Source of the DNA: Collybiopsis luxurians FD-317 M1
Taxonomy: Eukaryota > Basidiomycota > Agaricomycetes > Agaricales > Omphalotaceae
Reading direction: 5' to 3'
NCBI GenBank assembly: GCA_000827265.1
Contig: KN834754.1
Location: 946,831 to 1,010,830 of the forward strand
DNA: 64,000 nt
In this document: one piece after another, positions 59,065-64,000 of the stretch
Numbering within the stretch: the first letter of the stretch is position 1
Layout of the letters: each line of letters opens with the position of its first letter
Position numbers and translations under genes: made by a program
Notes under the pieces: generated by a model
The model's input: the letters and a program-made list of their open reading frames with translations, nothing else
Databases searched by the model: none
Told to the model about the DNA's origin: nothing

Positions 59065-60822
59065 TTAATCCAAGATAGTCCTATAGTTCCCATTCGGCTT
59101 GCGACGTTTCCTCGAGGAGTAGTAAGTTTTACGTGAACGGTTTGTGTTGTGTCGCGAAACAGCGACGGGACTTGCGGTTGAAGATATAGCACTAGACGCC
59201 GGGGATGGAGAGGACGGCGGCGGAGAATGGTGTTTAGGTTTGAAAATGATAACAATAATAAGACCAATGATGATGAGAACGAGAAGAAATATACACTGTC
59301 GTCGTCCAGTATTCTTCTGGTACCTGTTGATCCCTCCCAATCGTAAGCAAAGGAATAAGAAGGTCTAGAAAGGTGCTCGCCTCGTGGCAGTGTTCAATTC
59401 TTGTACGGCGTCCTTCATCTGGACAGCAGTTTGTTCAATGTTGTATTCCACGCTGTCCAATAAGGTACCCTGATCTATAACGAGGACAGAGAGGTCTTTG
59501 AAGAGCTCCGCGAGGGACGCAATGGATTTGGCAATCTCGCTCAACTCGCGGTCTCGTGTTTGCAGGTCAACGGTGTTAGGATCCGCCTGGCGGAGTGAAA
59601 GAGATTGGGTGTTCGTCTGCATTACATTTGGAAAAGAGTATTTGAGATGACGATTGATTTTGTCGAATGACGGAGGCCAGAAATCAATGGGGATCCAAGA
59701 CAGAGGGGCCAGGGACAACCAGCAGAAGGAGAATACCGGACCATGAGTTGAATAAGAAGGAGCACCGAGGATACGGCCAAAGTTTATACGGAAATGAATG
59801 GACGATGATCGCCATGACGCACATATACACAAAAGAGAAGGAAATTGTCAAAGGGAGGCGACAAAGATAAAATTGAATTAACCGTACCGCAGCTTCAACA
59901 TCTTCATCTACTGCACTCATGCCTGCCGAGCCTTTGAGGGATATAGTCCCAGAGGCAAGCAAGAGATCCTGGTTCTTGATCGCATGACCTTGTAGCTCTG
60001 AAAGAAAACGACAAGAAAGGCAGAGTTGAAAAGTAAGAATCCAACAGGAGAACACCGCATGACGGGATCGGTAAATCAGTGCGGGAATGAAAGGAATGCG
60101 AAGGAAGCAACGCCACATACTTTCCATGTACACGCGTTGCTTTTTGCGAAAGGTAGCGCTAAGATCCTGAACTTTGGCTGCGAGACCACGTTGGACGTTC
60201 TTTGCAGCTTGAATTTCGGACTTTGATTTGAGAGTATCGGGATGAGACGGAGGAAAGGAATGGGAAGACATGGGAACGATTCTCTGGATCAGAGATTGAC
60301 ATTGTCGAAATTCCTAAAGGCCAAAAAGGGAAAAGTTGGTACAAAGATGAAGAACGATTGCTGAAAGGAACTAAAGACCTTGGTAATGTCGGTTGTTGCC
60401 GCTTCAATCTCTTGCTCCTCTAGTGTTCGGTCCGCAAACCCGGGCAGAACATGCTTTGCGTGTAGCTTTTCAAGTGCGGAAACTGAAACGAATTCGAGAC
60501 GCTGTGCTGTGATTTGGGAAGAAGCAGACATACTTTTGGCCTGCGTGTCTACAAGAATAAGCTGTACTTGCTCAGATATGTCCACCCTAGCCGTGCATGG
60601 ACAACGGACATTGAATTACGAATAGAAACAGGTTAGGGAAATGACTGACCATTTTGGAGGCAAGTCAATGTCCACTGCGGAATGGGGATTAGCTATGAGA
60701 TGCTGCTGCTCGTCGTCTGGGGTAGAATCTGGATCATCATAGCGAGAGAAACGGGAAGAAGGAGCTCTTGAATCGCGATAGGAGAGGAAAAGGCCGGTGC
60801 GAGAGCGAGTGGTAACGTTCAT
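59065..60822 (-). CDS. TLG2: t-SNARE syntaxin Tlg2 / syntaxin-16
   Basis: This Qa-SNARE acts in fusion of endosome-derived vesicles with the trans-Golgi. Exons 60822-60650, 60586-60379, 60313-60121, 59997-59888, 59616-59381 and 59323-59065 give 392 aa. The N-terminus (MNVTTRSRTGLFLSYRDS) matches the Tlg2 peptide that binds the SM protein Vps45. A Habc helical region follows, then the SNARE motif from RDRELSEIAKSIASLAELFK with zero-layer Gln in VLVIDQGTLLDS. The membrane anchor is CIFLLVLIIIGLIIVIIF, followed by an unusually long luminal tail of roughly 60 residues, Pro/Ser-rich then basic. The intron 59887-59617 is 271 nt, far longer than its neighbours. The intron at 59380 starts GCGAGC. Confidence 0.92.
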
Positions 60823-61032
60823 CAACAACGTAGAGAGACAAGATCGCGTGTATCAAAATAGGAAATGTTTTTCCACAATTATTTTATTTTATTTTATGGG
60901 ATTTTAAAAATATTCCGGAAATTCCGGAAATTCCGGTATCCCGGCAAGGGCACTTTAGAATATAAATTTGCTCTTTCTCCAGTCCCCTGTCTTCAATTCC
61001 CCATCCTCCTCCTCCTCCTCCCCCTTCGCGCC

Positions 61033-61439
61033 ATGTGTAATCTTGAAACGTGCGTCTTGATATCTCATCTATTCCTGCTCGTTCCTCATTTACTTGTCCT
61101 TATAGTGAGGGTATCAAGCACGGATGTGGTCATTACATCCCTGTCAGTAACCTCTCCAACAAATCCCGTCGGATCTTACTCAATCCCCCCTCTCAGGTAA
61201 AGACAGTGAACAAGATTGATTGCATGCGCTCAACGTGCACAAAATCCGTGCGCCACCCTCCACACTGTCGGTCAAGCGACTGTACTATAGTCAGCTGTTT
61301 CTTTTCTATTCTCTTTCTTTGTTCTCATTGCATCTCTATCTAGTATTACGGCCCTGCACGCTCAGAAACCGTTATACAACGTACCAACGAATTCTGCGAA
61401 CACTGTGACTATTGGTTCAAAGGCGCTCGTGTCCGGTGA
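61033..61439 (+). CDS. Small Cys-rich fungal protein of unknown function
   Basis: I do not know its function. The gene was found only by splicing: exons 61033-61049, 61106-61142, 61197-61289 and 61344-61439 join in frame to 80 aa ending in TGA. The product has GCGHYIP, KIDCMRSTCTKS, HPPHCRSSDC and FCEHCDYWF. This spaced Cys/His pattern (CGH, C-x4-C, H-x3-C-x4-C, C-x2-C) resembles a group of short uncharacterised proteins common in filamentous fungi and suggests one or two zinc sites. All three introns have GT-AG borders and sizes of 54 to 56 nt. No signal peptide or membrane helix is present. Its short exons hide it from simple ORF searches. Confidence 0.72.
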
Positions 61440-61702
61440 TCCATTTGTCTTCACCCATCTTCCCTCCTCCTTTTCGGCACGACTGTTCACGCTCTCCATC
61501 CATAGTCATCTGTCTCGCTTCCACCCCTGGCTTTTCCATTCACGCTATCCTACATCATTATCAATGCTCTCTGTATCATTGCATCTGCTATCTTAGCTCT
61601 CAATATCTCGCATATACCTTTTGTATCTTACTGCTAGTACATATTCACCTATTATTACTCCAGGATTTCCCATAATACAATATTATGCGGTCAGTTTGCA
61701 CA

Positions 61703-63697
61703 TCACCACTTTACTGCCAAACCAATTACTTCACTTTCTACCGCACGATAACTGGTCCGGAATGGGTTATGCTGTGAATCCCTCCCCAACTCGTCCGTTA
61801 TATCGATCAACAGCCGATCCGCCTTCATCAAAATCTCGTTCCTTATCTCGGAATTATTCCCCGCATCTTCTATTTCCCCAGAGTCTGTCGTCATATGATT
61901 CTCGTCTGCACTGGGCATATCATGCCAGTATGCTTTTTCTACTCGTTTCGTCCACTCTCTATTCCCCCACTTGGCAGCCTGCATCCCTGACCCGTCTTCC
62001 AGTGAGACACCACTTTCCTCCCAATCCCGCGAAAAGCCTTCGGCATCTCCGAGATTTGCCGGAGGCTTCAGTTGTCCTCCCCCGTTCACACAACCACTCG
62101 GGCAAGCCATCACTTCAATATAATCATACCCTCTTTCCGAGCTCACCTCCTGTCCCCTCTTGCCTCGCTTCATCACAGCGGCTCTTCCTTTCAGTCTTCC
62201 TGCTGCACCTGTTCCCACACGCACCCCGCTTTCCTTTCCTACTTTGCGGACCACGTTTTGAAGATTTCGAAAGCCGTAGCACTTGGCACCTTTGAAAACA
62301 ACTTCTCCTGAGTCATTCGGCCCTGCATCTCGTTGAAGCACAATCTCCTCATAATCCGCATTGCGAATTTGCTTCACAGATAGAGACAGCGGGAATGGCG
62401 ATGTCAGCTTCAAGTGTTCTATTATTGAGTGGAGATATGAACCGGACGACGATCCCGAATGTTGTACGAGTTCTGGAAGTAATGCTTCTTCCAAACTTGA
62501 AGACAACGATGCTGTTTTCGAAGGACCGAGGATTTCGCCCGGCACCGGTAATGAAAGATCCCAAGCCTTTTCTTGAGCTAGGAGTTGCATTTCGCCGGTC
62601 GTGATGACACAGTCTAGGTCTCGAGTAGAATACATTTCATTGTAGAAATCGGTTCGAGATGCCTCGAGTTTCTTGTCGTAGCAGGGCATGACCGCCACAT
62701 GGTAGATTTCGTTCGGGCTGATGGACAGATTAAGGTTCGAGAAAAGACTAAATGGACACACGCGACATACCGTTTTCCCCACTTTTGGCCCATCCAATTC
62801 TTTACCAACGTGCCCATGACTTGCTGTGGGCTTTTAGTGTTTGAAATGAATGGGAGTATCTCCGGATGTGCCTTCTCTGCGTAACAGATCCAACCTGGAC
62901 AGGCACTCGCCAACATTGGTAAAGCCGTGCCACCTGCGTCCTCCTTACCCTGATCTTTCAAACGATGCTTCTCCTGACGCTCTACAAATTCTTTCACATG
63001 CTCCCTTAGGGCTATATGTCTCGCGAAAGTTGTGTCAAAGACGTGCGCAAAACCTAACGCCTCCTTGCAAAAAGCGCGGAGACGATAAAGCACTTGACGA
63101 GAGGTCACTGGTGTAGATGATGACGATGATATTGATGCAGCAAGAGAAGCAAGGCTCTGAGGCGCAATAGAAATTACGGTAACTTTCCTTGACGCAGGAC
63201 TAGCAGCTGCGTTGGAGGAAAGAAAATCTAAAACTTCTACATGGGATTGCAGGGTGATCAAGACGGATTCTGCGGATGTTATACAACCGCTGGCGAAATA
63301 CATAAGTAAGAGATGTTATATGCAAAAGGAGGGGGACATACCTGCACGCCAAACAATCATTCAAACTGATCTGCGCTTGTTCCAGCTTGGTTCCCGATGA
63401 TAGAGAGCCCTTGATCGAGGCAGAATTGTCTACTTCATAATACGAGCCATTGGTATCTATTCTGATTTCATTCTAACAACCAATTATTAGGGTCTTGATG
63501 CAAAGGGATGCGGGGAAGTACATGCAGAGGCAGCACCAGGTTCACTCTTGGGTAAAATCTGTTCAACCGGCTTAATACACGCTTGAGACGGAGTTATAAA
63601 ATCATTAAGATCGGTGAGCGTCTGTATGGCTCTATTTTAGCCAGATTATATCGGATTGGTGAGCCTGGAGACCTACGAGCGCACCAGAGAAAGCCAT
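61703..63697 (-). CDS. NAR1: Cytosolic Fe-S cluster assembly factor NAR1
   Basis: NAR1 is a hydrogenase-like Fe-S protein of the CIA machinery that passes clusters to cytosolic and nuclear proteins. Exons 63697-63677, 63621-63526, 63472-63342, 63289-62771 and 62717-61703 give 593 aa. N-terminal LTDLNDFITPSQACIKPVE supplies the first Cys of the [4Fe-4S] site, completed by CLACSGC. The H-cluster-like core has LASACPGWICYAEKAHPEIL, SPQQVMGTLVKNW, VAVMPCYDKKLEASR and the final MACPSGCVNGGGQL. The C-terminal end is ESEVIGLAVKW; the terminal Trp is typical of CIA-targeted proteins. The second intron must start GCATGT at 63525 to join GAAS to NEIRIDTNG in frame. The protein is longer than yeast Nar1 because of low-complexity inserts. 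Confidence 0.94.
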
Positions 63698-64000
63698 GAA
63701 CAGTGAAAGTTTTTGAAAGAGGTGACTCAGCTTGCATTTCGATGATGCAATTTTAATCGGGCCGGAACGTTCCGTTTCCCGGCCCCACTCCCCCGAAAGT
63801 ATATCGCAGATTTGTACCATCGTAACAATTTACGTGCAGAATTCAAAGTCTCTACGATTTTGCACCTCATTACGAAGCATGTTGGAGATTATAATCTCCA
63901 GATTCTCTGCCACGCTCAAATTCGACGTAAAAAAGGTGAACGTGGGTGATGAAGACATTTTCTGCTGATAATTACAAACTAAAAGGCGAGTACAATAATA

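Noticed and set aside
1..64000. Transposons, CRISPR arrays, rRNA and mating-type or secondary-metabolite clusters
   Set aside because: No terminal repeats, transposase or reverse transcriptase motifs, array spacing, rRNA sequence, homeodomain pairs or synthase genes were seen.

Overview
This window is nuclear DNA from a filamentous basidiomycete, most likely a mushroom-forming Agaricomycete. The evidence is eukaryotic housekeeping genes, tight gene spacing, and coding regions cut by many introns of about 50 nt. Some exons are only 1 to 20 nt long. I rebuilt 24 protein-coding genes by splicing against recognised protein families. For the 23 complete genes the exon sum is divisible by three and ends in a stop codon. 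I saw no rRNA, tRNA, CRISPR array or transposon.

Layout. 0-7 kb: the 3' part of a queuine tRNA-ribosyltransferase (+), DBP10 RNA helicase (-) and an F-box protein (+). 7.3-15 kb (all -): DASH subunit DUO1, a protein with a viroplasmin-like N-terminus, ATG27, an ataxin-3 deubiquitinase and allantoinase. 15.4-23 kb (+): a Yippee protein, LSM4, a TBC Rab-GAP and mitochondrial GatB. 23.1-26.2 kb (-): a mitochondrial ABC1-type kinase and the coactivator SUB1. 26.4-38.5 kb (+): one giant TOM1/HUWE1 HECT ubiquitin ligase of about 3,644 aa in 22 exons. 38.7-44.4 kb (+): a quinone oxidoreductase and a HET-C protein. 44.7-47.7 kb (-): an acyl-CoA synthetase. 48.6-50.1 kb (+): RPB3. 50.3-63.7 kb: an EF-hand MscS channel (-), TSR1 (-), syntaxin TLG2 (-), a small Cys-rich protein (+) missed by simple ORF finding, and NAR1 (-).

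The genes do not form one pathway. They are mostly core functions: tRNA modification, ribosome biogenesis, transcription, kinetochore, vesicle fusion, autophagy, ubiquitin, Fe-S assembly and purine breakdown. No undescribed multi-gene system is visible. The unusual signal lies in gene structure. About 13 of roughly 185 modelled introns appear to use GC-AG borders. Four of these lie in the het-C gene, including two adjacent 51-nt introns that look like copies of each other. Three very small exons (1, 6 and 7 nt) are needed to keep conserved protein motifs in frame.
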